Shown here piece by piece: positions 48,640 to 59,947 of a DNA stretch of 64,000 nt. The notes below the pieces were generated by a model. That model was not told where the DNA came from. It ran no database searches and saw only the letters and a program-made list of their open reading frames with translations. Where the stretch lies: positions 1-64,000 of the forward strand of contig JARUPY010000340.1 in assembly GCA_029817715.1 (NCBI GenBank), in the 5' to 3' direction. A program made the position numbers and the translations under genes. Position 1 is the stretch's first letter. Each line of letters begins with the position of its first letter. This DNA is from Melastoma dodecandrum (lineage: Eukaryota; Streptophyta; Magnoliopsida; Myrtales; Melastomataceae).

Positions 48640-50023
48640 ATTCCATACAATCCTTTACCATTGTCGACCAATAATAACCCATTCTCTTCAATTGGAAGTG
48701 AAGTTTAGGACCAGATTGATGAGCCCCACAAACTCCAGAATGCACCTCCTCTAGTGCTTTGGTGGCTTCTTTCACTCCAAGGCATCGCAAGAATACTCCT
48801 TCAGAGGATCGTCGATAGAGAGTATTCTTAAAATATATGAATCGTGGCGCTCTCCTCCTCACATCTACTCTTTGTCGCGGGTCGTTAGGTAACTTTCCAT
48901 GTTCGAGGAAGTCGATGAGTGGTTGTCTCGGATCTTGAGCCTCTATGTTATAGACGGGTATGAGATTAACCTCGTTTGCTTCCTCCTTGTTGAGGATCGG
49001 TGGAGCCGCCCATGCTTGACATAATCTGATGCCGACCTCCCTATTTACTGAAGTGAGTGCAGAAGCAAGACTTGCCAAGGCATCTGGTTGTGCATTTTCC
49101 TTTATGGGTATATGACTTATTGTAATATCCGGAAACCACCCTGCGAGTTTAACCGCATAGTCATGATAAGGCAAAAGCTCTGGTTTGCGAACCTCATATG
49201 TGGATAGAAGTTGGTTAATCACAAGCTTGGAGTCTCCATATACCCTCAAACTATGCACTTTGTTATCCATGGCCATTTTTAACCCGAGTATGAGAGCCTG
49301 ATACTCCGCCATATTATTTGAGCATAACTGAATGAGGGTATATGCATAAGGGATGATATCTCCATCGGATGTGATGAAGACAACTCCAGCTCCCGCGCCT
49401 CTTTGTGTAGCTGACCCATCAAAGAACATTTTCCATGGAGAAGGGGTATCAACCAACATTACTTCCTCATCGGGCAATTCTTCCGATACTTTCCAATTAT
49501 CTGGTATAGGATGATTTGCCAAGAAGTCAGCCAAAGCTTGTCCCTTCACTGCCTTTTGAGGAACATACAAGATCTCAAACTCTTGGAGCATAAGTGCCCA
49601 TTTCGTGAGACGACCAAACAGAACTGGCCTCGACATTATATATTTGAGAGGATCTGCTCGTGATATGAGACGAACAGAGTGTGCCTGCAGATAATGTCGT
49701 AACTTTTGAATGGCGAACATTAAAGCAAGATAGGTCTTCTCAATTGGAGAGTAATTCAATTCTGCTCCGGTTAAAGTTCTGCTTAAATAATACATGGCAT
49801 TTTCTGTTCCATTATCGTTCTTCTGAGCTAATAGAACACCTAGTGAAGCTTCTTGTGCTGCTATATAAAGTATGAGGGGTCTCCCTTGAATAGGCGCATT
49901 AAGGACTGGTGGCTTTGACAAATAAGCCTTTATGCTGCTGAATGCATTTTCACACGCTTCGTCCCACTCAAAAGGAGTACCTTTCTTCATCAATCTATGA
50001 AAGGGGTGGCATCGTCCGGCCAA
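48611..50023 (-). pseudogene. pol: RT connection, RNase H and additional RNase H of element B
   Basis: This 470-codon open frame starts in the RT connection region (FEWDEACENAFSSIKAYL). It contains the normal gypsy RNase H (LYIAAQEASLGVLLAQ, YYLSRTLTGAELNYSPIEKTYLAL) and then a second RNase H with FFDGSATQRGAG, MAEYQAL, VYGDSKLVI and QPDALA (the D-E-D-D set). It ends with the integrase zinc-binding module. The second module is characteristic of Tat elements. Confidence 0.9.
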
Positions 50024-50130
50024 GTTTGATATAAACCAAGTTTCCCTTGAAGGCTTTTCAACTCATGTATATTCTTTGGTTCTGGCATCTTCATAATCGC
50101 ATCTAAATTTGTTTGATCGACTTCAATGCC

Positions 50131-50753
50131 TCAATGTCGAACAACAAATCCAAGGAACTTTCCCGAAGTAACCCAGAAGGCGCACTTTAATGGGTTCATC
50201 TTTAGTTGATATTTGCGCAATCTGTCAAAAATTTTTCTAAGGTCGTTGATGTGATCGCGCCTTTGTCTGGATTTGACAACCAAATCATCCACGTAACACT
50301 CTACATTCTTGTGGAGAATATCATCAAAGATTCGTTGCATGGCCCGCTGATAAGTTGCTCTCGCATTCTTCAACCCAAAAGGCATCACCTTATAACAATA
50401 TATTCCTTTTGGTGTACGAAAAGCTGTCATTTTCTCATCCTTCGGATCCATTCGGATTTGATTGTATCCCGATGATCCATCCATAAAACTGAGGGCTTCA
50501 TAGCCAGTGGTCGCATTTACCATTATCTCAGTAATCGGAAGAGGAAAATCATCCTTGGGACATGCATTATTGAGATCGCGAAAATCAACGCAAACTCGGA
50601 TTGACCATTCTTCTTCCTAACAGGTACAATATTCGCAATCCATGTTGGATATTTCACCTCCCGAATAAATCCAACTTCAATAAGCTTATTGACTTCGACC
50701 TCTATCAATGGGATCAGCTCTAGGCGAAAACGTCGTTGAGCTTGCTTTATGGG
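50131..50753 (-). pseudogene. pol: Reverse transcriptase core of element B, frameshifted
   Basis: Two open segments carry the polymerase. At 50523-50708 are EVNKLIEVGFIREVKYPTW and VPVRKKNG. At 50131-50523 are LSFMDGSSGYNQIRM, FCYKVMPFGLKNA-like YCYKVMPFGLKNARATYQ and the catalytic CYVDDLVV (about 50285-50310). The frame changes between the two segments near 50530-50580 and again before 50023. The catalytic Asp pair is kept. Confidence 0.9.
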
Positions 50754-52505
50754 TCAAAATCCATGCTTAACAGCTAACTTATGGATTGCTATTTTTGGAT
50801 CAATTCCGGGCATTTCTTTATAGCTCCATGCGAAGACATCTTTGTATTCCTTCAATAATTGGATGTATAACTCCTCTTCTTTAGGTGTTAAACTTGTGCT
50901 AAGGAATGTAGGACGATGATCCCCTTCCTCCCCAAGTTCGACTTCTTTCAATACGTCAACAGTAGACTTCTTTTCGTCCTTGAATACTTCTGGAGCCTCT
51001 TCTGCATCATCCTCTTTAAGGGAAGTGTTCTCCTCAGGCTCAGTAATTGTGACGTGGTGGGAAGCGACAACATCATTTCCGCTATTACTCTGAGATGATT
51101 CCCCATTGCTATTGGTAGATACCCATGTCTTCGTGCTCATTTTCAATACATCGCCAGTAGCTACTTCAACAACCGTTTGACGCTTCATTCGAGAGGGAAC
51201 TTTGCTTCGAAGATCCTTTGTATCTTCTATGATAATTGGGATATCTTCTTTTTCATCAACTTTCTTCCACACCATTCGACTTCTTTGAGCTTGACTCAAT
51301 CTCGATCGTGCCGATCTTCGAACCTTAATTTCTTCTTTCTGAGCGCCAAGTCTATCAAATACTGAACTTCGCTCAGACGGGGCTCCAAGTCGATCAAATA
51401 CCGAAGTTCTCGTCGATTCGGTTGTAGTTTTATCATCAGCCTCAATGTATTGAGTTGAAGCCTTCTTCACCGCTTCGACGGGCTTAGTAGTATCATACCC
51501 GAGACCGAGTTTTGACTTTTGAGTATCACCTCCTAGATTGACCTTTCTTGAAGCAGCCCCAAGCGCCTTCAAGTCTGCTGTGTAGCCTGCCACAGATATT
51601 AGCCTGAATGCATTTGGATCAAATCCGTTAGTGCGCTTATCAGGCAATGAATCTGGATAGATGATTGCCCCCAGTTTAGGCCTGATAAAACCTTTGAGAG
51701 GCATACTCGTTTGAGCAATTGTCATCGTTTTCGTCACTGGCCAGTTGAGTTCCTTTGGCACCACTATTTCTTCAGCGTGGCTACTCACGAAAGGTGGTTC
51801 CCCGGCTTTTCGAAAGGCTCTTGGGACATAGTGCAGAATTGGCACATTTTGTTTAGACTTATAATCCGTCGTTTCATTTTTAACTATCGGATTAACTGAA
51901 GATACCTCTTGTTGGATAGGTGAAACTTCTACGTACGACTTCTTTGTCATATCCTTTACAACCGGTACATGCTTCGTGACTTTTTCTTCAGCATTAGTAC
52001 CCTTATTAAAGTAAAACTTGGCATCAGCAAAGTATGATTCCTCCTCTGTGAAAGGTTTAGCATCCGCCCATACTGTACACGACACTCCATCCTTTATAAA
52101 CTTAAAGCATTGATGAAGTGTTGATGCGACGACTCCGTATTCGTGCATCCATGGCCGACCTAGCAACATATTATAGGTCGTCCTTGAATCAATCACATAA
52201 AATGTCGTGCATGATTCCCTGTCACCAATCGTGAGAGAAAGGCAAATTTTTCCAATGGCCCGTTCTCCGCCTTGGTTAAATCTCTGAATTATCAGTCGAC
52301 TACTTGAGAGATCATCCACTCCCAAGCCAATATCCTTCAAAGTTTTTGATGAAATGATATTGACTGCTGAACCTGGGTCAATGAGGATTCGATTAACATT
52401 TGTGCTGCATGTATATTCAGACACAAATAATGGTCGATTGTGGGACTTATGGCCCACAAGAAGATCTTCATCAGAAAACGTGATAATCGGACAATTTTCC
52501 TTCAC
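50754..52505 (-). pseudogene. pro: Protease and pre-RT region of element B
   Basis: This long open frame of 583 codons starts with a retropepsin-like domain: ILIDPGSAVNIIS (about residue 40) as active-site loop, with Asp-Pro-Gly-Ser in place of Asp-Thr-Gly, and NMLLGRPWMHEYG as the second element. A long, Lys/Glu/Ser-rich linker follows, with two near-identical copies of SVFDRLGA (around residues 360-385). The end, LLKEYKDVFAWSYKEMPGI, is the usual start of plant gypsy RT. The frame then breaks before the RT core. No clear G-patch was seen here, unlike element A. Confidence 0.85.
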
Positions 52506-54815
52506 CTTTTCAACTCACATCGTTGTAGAACTTTCCGGGATGCCAACATTTGAATTGGACTGCTCTTTATTCGTGTCAACATGGTGACAACTTCTAGGCA
52601 AAGTCGCAAGCCTTTGAAATTTTTCGGGGAAGAAATCCCACACCGTGATTGGAGATGGCTTTTTCAAGGTTACTTCGACATTAGGGGTTCACTTATCCAC
52701 GACCTCCTTAAAATTTGCTTTTCCATGTCCTCTTTTAAAAACTTTTGCTCGAACAGGGGGTTTCTTCTCTTGAGGCTTCAAAGTCTTTCTTCGGTTCCTT
52801 CTATACGTCACCAAAGTCATCATGAACCGCCTCATAGCCAATTGCACAGCTTGACATCTTAATGTCTTGACTATCATCTGGTTTCACTTTCGAACACAGG
52901 AAAGCAGCCATTTCATCATAGCTAAACGACCCGAAGATAATATTGGACGTGTCAAAACTTGCTACGTCCACCAAATTCGAAGAAACCATCGACCCTAAGT
53001 CAATCTTGTTATCTCGGGCAAGTTCCATAACCTTCTCCTTGAAGACAAAACACTTCTCAAGAGGATGGCCCAGAACATGGTGATACTTACAAAAGTTTGG
53101 ATCTCCCGCTCGACTCGCTTGTTGTGGGCGTTTTGACGGGGGAGTTCAATCATTTTGACAGACAAAAGAATTTCAAATATATCCGCAACATCTAAATCTG
53201 GGAAATGATATTGCTTATTCTGCCTCTCCTCCAGAGTTGGTCGCCTCTTCTCTGTTTGAGGCGTTGTTGGAGCATGGGTTGAAGTGCTCGATTGCCCTTT
53301 CTCCTTCGCATTCAGGACCTTGACAGGAACAACATCGGTGGCCAGCACTTGTTTCTTGCTATCCTTGAAGGCAGGCCTGCCCCCGATTCTATTAATTGGT
53401 CTTCCCGTTCCCTTGGATGGCTTAGGTACCGGAATATCTCTCACACCAACTCCTACAAAGCTCAACTCCATATCATGTGCTCTTGTAGCTAATTCCTCAA
53501 AAGACTGAGGTTTAATTCCCTATAAAATATAGCGAATCCTCCAGAGCATTCATTGAATGCACATATCTATCGATGTCGCCTCAGATAAGCGATCCCTACA
53601 GTTTAGACTTAGGTTTCTCCATCGTTATATATAATCAACGACGGGCTCGCCTTCCCATTGACGCGTGTTAGTGAGTTCTATCATGCTCACCACACATCTC
53701 AAGCTATAAAAGTGGTTCTAGAATTCCCTCTCCAACTGCTCCCAACTGTCAATACTTCCTGGTTTTATGTCGATATACCAGTCAAAGGCATTTCCCTTCA
53801 AGGAGCGGACGAACTGTTTGACCATCAAGTCTCCATCTGTACCAGCATTGTTGCAAGTCTCGACAAAATGAGCTACATGTTGCCTTGGATTCCCCTTCCC
53901 ATCAAATTATTGGAAGTATGGAGGCTGATAACCCTTTGGCATGCTCATACTTTCGATTCTTTGACTGTATGGCTTATTGTACGTCAAAGATGTTGCATAC
54001 TTTCCTTCAAGTTCATCCTTTAGAGCCTCTTGTATTAGTTCTTTCATTGCTCTAGTTGAGACCGGAGCATCAACAGAGGCAGATACAGGTTTCGGTGAAT
54101 CATCCACATTTAGCACATTCTTGCATTTATCCTTGCGTATATGAGAACCTCCCTCATTAGATGTTCTTCCAGACTCTTTATTCTCGAGCCTGCTTATGAC
54201 ATACTCAAGTTGTTGATCCCTATCCATCATGGATTTCGTCATTGCCTCGACTGCTTTGGCAAGAGACGCAACTTGGTCTTCCAACGATGGGGTGTCGGCC
54301 ATCATAACTGGCATGATTTCATCTAACTTTTCAGCTAAATCAACCTCACCAATGCTTCGAGACTGATTTGATGAAGAGTCCTCTAATAAACTATCATGGA
54401 AGCTTGGCAGAGGAACTGGCGACATATTGCTCTTGTTTGCTAGCGTCTTTTCGGCACTCTCCTTGCAGGATGGAATAGATCGAAGAATGTCTTCTATCTC
54501 CTGCATTTGCTTGCGTGTTTTGGCCCTTGATTCAGCAAAGCTCCATTTTGGAGTGCAGTCTGATGAAGAATCCTCAAGAGGAGAGACACTTGATGAGCTG
54601 TTGCAGAAACTACCCAAATGAGTTGGTGATATGGAACCCTTGCTGAGAAGGCTTCTTTCAGTAACCTCCTTGTATGATGGAGATGACTTTGGAGAGATGG
54701 ATCTTAGAATCTCTTCCGTCTTCTTATATATATATATCAGCAATCGGATTGGTCTTGGTGAAGTTTCTGGAACCAGGCGATGAAGAGCCTTCAGACGAGT
54801 GAGAAGGGAAACCAA
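52506..54815 (-). pseudogene. gag: gag of element B, broken
   Basis: The N-terminal segment 53907-54815 is Ser/Lys/Glu-rich with repeated EEILRSI/EDILRSI and a coiled coil (LEDQVASLAKAVEAMTKSMMDRDQQLEYV). The conserved gag core follows at about 53600-53930, with a LKGNAFDWY-like motif, but stops interrupt it. Further parts are at 52995-53471 (with PVPKPSKGTGRP) and 52689-53028. Stops and frame changes separate them. No clear zinc knuckle was seen by eye. Confidence 0.8.
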
Positions 54816-54910
54816 CTAGCTGATTATTCACAGCATTTACGGAGTTCTTCAACATGATCATCTTTGAAGCCATCTCGATACTTAGATGTAAAGAGAGGAG
54901 AGGGAGAGAT

Positions 54911-54929
54911 GGTCCCACTGGGCGTGCCA
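54911..54929 (-). promoter_or_regulatory. Primer binding site of element B
   Basis: On the minus strand TGGCACGCCCAGTGGGACC lies six bases after the 5' LTR end. Its TGG start and position fit a tRNA primer site; I do not assign the tRNA. It differs from the site of element A. Confidence 0.75.
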
Positions 54930-54935
54930 GAAATT

Positions 54936-55882
54936 TATTGACGAAAAAAAATCTCACGGTCCAACGTACAAATTGTCGTATTGAGAAATAACAGGTTCAA
55001 TCTCTAGTCACGGACAAAGCACGTGAGCCCTCTGATTCTATACTCGTAAGATATCCGAAATATGGATGGGCTGAAGCTCTGGCAAATATCTGCTGGAGCT
55101 TTAGGGAGATATATTGATGAAGACGCTGGAGATGCAGAGCTTGATCCGACGAGTCTTCAGAAGCGGCGAAGATCACCAGGGCTGTTGTAAAAGCTTGATC
55201 TGGAGAATCTTCTGAAGATGGACGAAGAGAACCAGGGCTGTTGTAGAAGCTTGATTTGGAGTCTTCAAGGATGACGATTGATCTGGAGTCTTCTGAAGAT
55301 ACGAAGAACACCAGGCTGCTGAAGCTTGATCTTGAAAGCTTGAACTTGATCTTTAGGCTTGAACTTTATCTTCAAACTTGATCTCGGGGCTTGATCTTGA
55401 GGCTTGATCTTCGTCGATCAGGTGAGGAGAAGATGCTCGAAAACTTTGCTATCGAAGGAGCTCCTCCATCTTGAAGTTGTGTCCCAAAGAGGGGGAGGGA
55501 CTCCCTTTATATAGGAGTTGAGATGTCTTTAAGTGCCATCTCCTTCCGATGTGGGACAAAGATGCATAGGCTTTAGTGGTCATATTAGACCAAACTTTGG
55601 ATTGGGCCGAAAATTTAAATGGGTCGAACGATGGATGGGCCGACATATGAATTGACTCATGGGCTAGACTAAAGCTTATTCAACCCAATATATGAATGGG
55701 TTGGGCTTATTTAACCCAAAATGATCTAATCCCCTTGGACTTTATATAATTTCAAGTCCAAGTAGTAATTAATTTCACACTAAATGAGTGTAAAATATTT
55801 TAGGTCATATCGGTCGATATAATATATGATTTCTTGAACCGAATAACATTATTTCGACATTAATAAAATTTTAATGTCTACA
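54936..55882 (-). repeat. 5' LTR of element B
   Basis: On the minus strand it starts TGTAGACATT and ends CGTCAATA, 947 bases. It carries the promoter of the element. It matches the 3' LTR except for an extra block at about 55070-55200 with near-repeats of GAAGA-CACCAGGGCTGTTGT. The minisatellite GCTTGAACTTGATCTTTAG-like lies at about 55336-55410. Confidence 0.93.
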
Positions 55883-55887
55883 GACTT

Positions 55888-56876
55888 CTCGATTAGAAAT
55901 CGCTACGAGTTCCCTTCCTTGCCTTTTTTTTAGTTGGGGAGGGGTCGAAAGTAATATAATACATGCTTATAGCACGTGTGGTTTCGGAACTTTTTGAAAA
56001 AAGTTCATTTTGTTTAATTCTCTACACTAACACGATATATTCTTCCGCTTTTTATGGATAATAATAATCTAAACAAACATGGACACCCACAAATAAACTC
56101 ATTATGTGGCTGGTTTACAAGGAAGTTCCCGAGATCTAGTTATCCCATAATTCTCAAATATATTGACAATGACATAAGCGGCCGGAACTTTATAATAGGA
56201 AAATACACTATTGGTGGGAGATGATAGAAGACAAACATATTCGATGACAAATCAAAAGAATATCACAAGCCGACGGGCGGATGAACTTAAAATATCATTC
56301 TTCCTAAACTATTTTTCACAGGGCAACTGATTGAAAAAGATATCTACATCATCATGGATATTATTTTAAACTGTCTTTGTGTAGCGTTAGTAGTTATTGG
56401 GTGTTTTTTCCTGAATTCCGTTAATATCCACAATGTCTCTTGGCACATTTATCTCCTATTAAGATGAATAATCAATCAGTCTGGGTAAATATCTAAAAGA
56501 TTTAGACACTCAATTTCTTACTATTTTTGGCCAATATGTTTATATGATTTCTAAAGTCCATCCCATGTCATATTCACCGATCAAACAAAACAATATTGCA
56601 CCACTATTTAACATGTCTACTTATTACCACATGAACGTGTCTATAATCACTAGATAAATGATTTGTCCATCCTTAAAACCATCCTTCCTTACTCTCTCCC
56701 CGAGAAAAAAATTTCATCTGCATCTCATTATTCATTTCTAACATCATAGACATTCATTCAAATATTAACAGAGTACGTCCCCCTAAACTATACGAATTTC
56801 ATGCAAAGATTCCGATAAAAAAAAAATTACAAGAACGAAGACCAGAAATAGGGTGAGGAGAAGAGAGATCCCAAAT
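55888..56876. other. Intergenic region after element B
   Basis: About 1 kb of AT-rich sequence lies between the target duplication and the NPH3 stop codon. It includes the 3' UTR of the NPH3-like gene. No ORF or repeat of note. Confidence 0.5.
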
Positions 56877-59310
56877 TCATTTTTTGTCATTGCCATTAGC
56901 ATTGGCGCTCCTACCGTTGGACCAAAACTTTCCTAACATCCTCTTGGGTCGCCCCGGGATCGCGCACAATCCCCTGAGCTTCGAGCTCTTTCCCATCCCA
57001 TCCTGCCGCGTGTCGTCCTGCTCTTCCAGCTCCTCATCCTCCGCCAGCTTCATCTTCAACGTAGGGATCCTCTTTGGGGATCTGATCCCCGACACACTCC
57101 ACTGGTCATCAGCAGGGATGCTGGCTGTGGTGGTGCTTAATGGCTCCAGAGGCCTTGATGGGTCTATTCCGTGTGATTCTATAAGTGCCTTGATGTGGCC
57201 CGGCAGATCAGCGACTTTGTTACCAGACTTGGTCGCTCGTGCTTGCTCGAAGAACAGGACTTGTACCACGACCCTCAGGGGCAGCATCTCGTTCTGTGCC
57301 GCGTGCATGCATGCCTCCATTGAAAGCTTCTTGCAGTCCAGGATTTGACATAGCCGCTTCCGTTCACCCTTGGTGAGATCTGAATGCGCCTATTCATTCA
57401 AACACAAGATGCTAGTTTCAGACCCAATACAATGGCAGATTTTAGCCAAGTTCTGACGATGACATTTCTAACCTTCGAAATGGACAGTGTGTTCTAATAA
57501 TACAATATCCACCAACTGGTCAATCAATGGAAATTATCAGATAAGATAGACACAGGTTAAGAAACTCAATGTCATGTGATCCTAAACTCACAAAATATGT
57601 CATAATGTGGACCAACGATTTGGTCCATTGTCAAATAGTTGGTTATCCATATCCAACACCGACATTTTACAACCAAATAGGAGCTACCAAATGAGTAGAT
57701 CCATCCAAAGGACTACTTTCAAGTAGGAAAATATTTGATTGATTGATTACCTTGAGGTAGACGTCGATAGCTTTGTAAAGGTCGTCGTGATCGATCCTCG
57801 CAAAGTCTGGTATGGCTTTGGCCAAAGCCATGAACTTAGACAGTGGCAGGTTTATATCATGTCCAATGGCTTGTAGGTATCCGTCAATGATCTTCGCCAC
57901 CTTCATTTTAGAGCTATGCGATGCAGATGATGATCTTCTGCTCTCCTGGAAGTCGAGGTCGATGTTCTCAGCAGAACGAGACCTCCTCCTCTCGACGAAC
58001 TCTGACTTGAACCTCGGAGGACTGGTCGGAGGACTCTGACTTTGTAACATGAACAACTCAACTATATTCATCACAATGTCGACGTCGTAGAGCATGTTGC
58101 TTGCCCGAGATGGAGGGGGAATCAACAAATCTTTTGCAGTCGCCTCCTCTAACTGAATACCAATCCGTCTTGCCAGTTCCATTTTTGAAGAGGGAGAAGC
58201 TCCAAGAATGTTGGCAGCCTTCAATAGTTTCAACAGGAAACTACAGGAAACGGCTCCCCTCTCAGCCGGAAGCAGGCTGATGATGGATTCCAGCAGAAGC
58301 CTTGTCTTCGAAGTGATTTCTACGTTACCTTCGGAATCCGAGTCTGACCCGATGCCCAAGTCTGTTATCCTGGATATCTGTATCTTAGGCAGCCAGCAGG
58401 ATGCGTAAACCTTCAGGGCATCGCCTATCAAATTCGAAGGTAGCCTTCCTCCAGATTTTATCGCGATCATCGTCCTCCAGTAGAGGTCGATGCCTAATTC
58501 GGAGATGTCCTCTGCCCACCAACCCTTGCACGCCGGCTTATAAGTCCTCTGACTCTGGATTTCCACTCCGTTACAGGAAAGGTCGTCCCCGCCGCGACGG
58601 GATTGACTATGAGACAGGGTAACCTTGGAAGGGTTCATCAGGACCTTGGCGGCAATCGCCTCAATGCATCTGCCTGTGATCCTAAGGTCTTCTGACCAGA
58701 GAGGAAAAGCCCTGGTAGTCTTAAGGGTCACGATGGAGTCACGCCAGCCCTGGAGTATGCAGGAGTTGAGGAAGACCTCGAGCTTGTAGATGAGGTTGCC
58801 CTTCTCGACATCCTCAGACATCTGGAGGTACTCTGCGGCGCACCGGGCAGCCACGATGTTGTAAGCACTTAAAGTGATGGTAATTCCATAGCAGAACTTG
58901 GCACAGAGGTCGAATGCCTCGTCCCCACCAGGGAATTCAGGAAGGTGGACAATTTGGTGAGGGGAGGAATCAGGGGACTCAGAGCACAACCTTTGCAACC
59001 TTAGGCTCTTGGAAAGCAGGGGAAACTGCAGTTTGGGGTCAACAACAACAATTAATAATCTAAGAAACATTGAACTGGGATCGTAAAGGGGTGGCGGGGA
59101 CCTTGTGTAGGAGATATCTGGTGCCCTTGACTTGGATGATGAGATCACTGGAGACTTCTGAGGAGACGGACCTGCCATTTTATCTTTCAAGACCCTATTG
59201 ATAGAAAAGAAGAGGAAAATGAACCCCAGAGGGATGTTTGCTGAGTTTAACCTGATGGCATCGGTGGTGTAGAAAGTATCAGGCCTGGATCCGAGCTTCA
59301 TGAACTTCAT
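56877..59310 (-). CDS. BTB/POZ and NPH3 domain protein
   Basis: Four exons fit in phase on the minus strand: 59252-59310, 59102-59171, 57751-59025 and 56877-57389. They give 638 residues. The start [20 protein letters not shown] and the exon 2 part [20 protein letters not shown] are the classic beginning of NPH3-family proteins. The BTB fold covers about residues 25-125 ([20 protein letters not shown]-like [26 protein letters not shown]). The NPH3 domain starts near residue 195 ([26 protein letters not shown]) and ends in exon 4 with [29 protein letters not shown]. Members are adaptors of CUL3 ubiquitin ligases and act at the plasma membrane in phototropism or auxin transport. It resembles At5g66560-type members most by its start; subfamily not proved. 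Confidence 0.92.
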
Positions 59311-59760
59311 GATTGAAACTATCCCCTCTTTTTTTTTTTTGTAAGAGCCAACAAAAGAATTCCTGTGTCAGGCGACAGTCTCTCTTCTCTCTCTTACATG
59401 CCCTTTCTTGCTGTCTGTCTGGATTTGTTCCTCCCAGTCCCAGGATATGAACTGATTGACGAAGCTTCTGATCCTTCCCTTAAGCTTCACTCACTCAAAC
59501 TCTCAGCAGCAGAAAAAAGAAAAGATAAAACTTTTTTTTTTTGGGGGGGGGGAGGGTTCGTCCCTTTGCGCGATATGATTGTGTAGGTTAAAAGAAAAGA
59601 AGGTCAAGCAAGGATGGGGACTTTAAATAAGAAGAAGAATAGCCGGAAGGGGGAGGGGGGGGGGACTCTAAAAAAAAAAAAAAAAAATCAACGAAAAGTA
59701 ACAAAAAAATAGTAGTAATTAAGAATAGTGAATTTAGTCGCAGCTCCTTTTGAGTTATGA
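59311..59760. promoter_or_regulatory. Upstream region of the NPH3-like gene
   Basis: This holds the 5' leader and promoter of the NPH3-like gene. A (CT)n-like run (TCTCTCTTCTCTCTC) lies at 59380-59395. A T-run followed by a G-run is at 59529-59551, and AT/AAA tracts with GGGGG runs at 59648-59690. These are on the plus strand; on the coding strand they are C and T runs. Confidence 0.6.
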
Positions 59761-59919
59761 GTTTTATGGCAGGCAGCAGGGAGGGGGAAAGGGAATCCTC
59801 GGATCAAGCAACTGACGGACGAACGAACAACCCCACGAAGTCAAAACCCCAATCCAAATCTGAAATAATGACCCATTTGTATAATCATCACTCATCATTA
59901 TTATTCCATGCCCGAACAG

Positions 59920-59947
59920 GAGGAGGAGGAGGAGGAGGAGGAGGAGG
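59920..59947 (+). repeat. (GGA)n microsatellite
   Basis: Nine consecutive GGA units lie within a purine-rich strand. ORFs read through it (poly-Gly, poly-Ser, poly-Pro) are artefacts. Confidence 0.9.

Larger units (their letters stand above)
41804..55887 (-). mobile_element. Ty3/gypsy LTR retrotransposon B, Tat type, with antisense gene
   Basis: The element spans 41809-55882 (14.07 kb) and is flanked by the perfect 5-bp target duplication GACTT at 41804-41808 and 55883-55887. It reads on the minus strand: 5' LTR (54936-55882), primer site, gag, protease, RT, two RNase H modules, integrase, then a region with a plus-strand gene (44475-47308), polypurine tract and 3' LTR (41809-42626). The double RNase H places it in the Tat lineage. 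Gag and pol carry stops and frameshifts, so this copy cannot move by itself. It differs from element A in LTRs, primer site and accessory gene. Confidence 0.94.
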
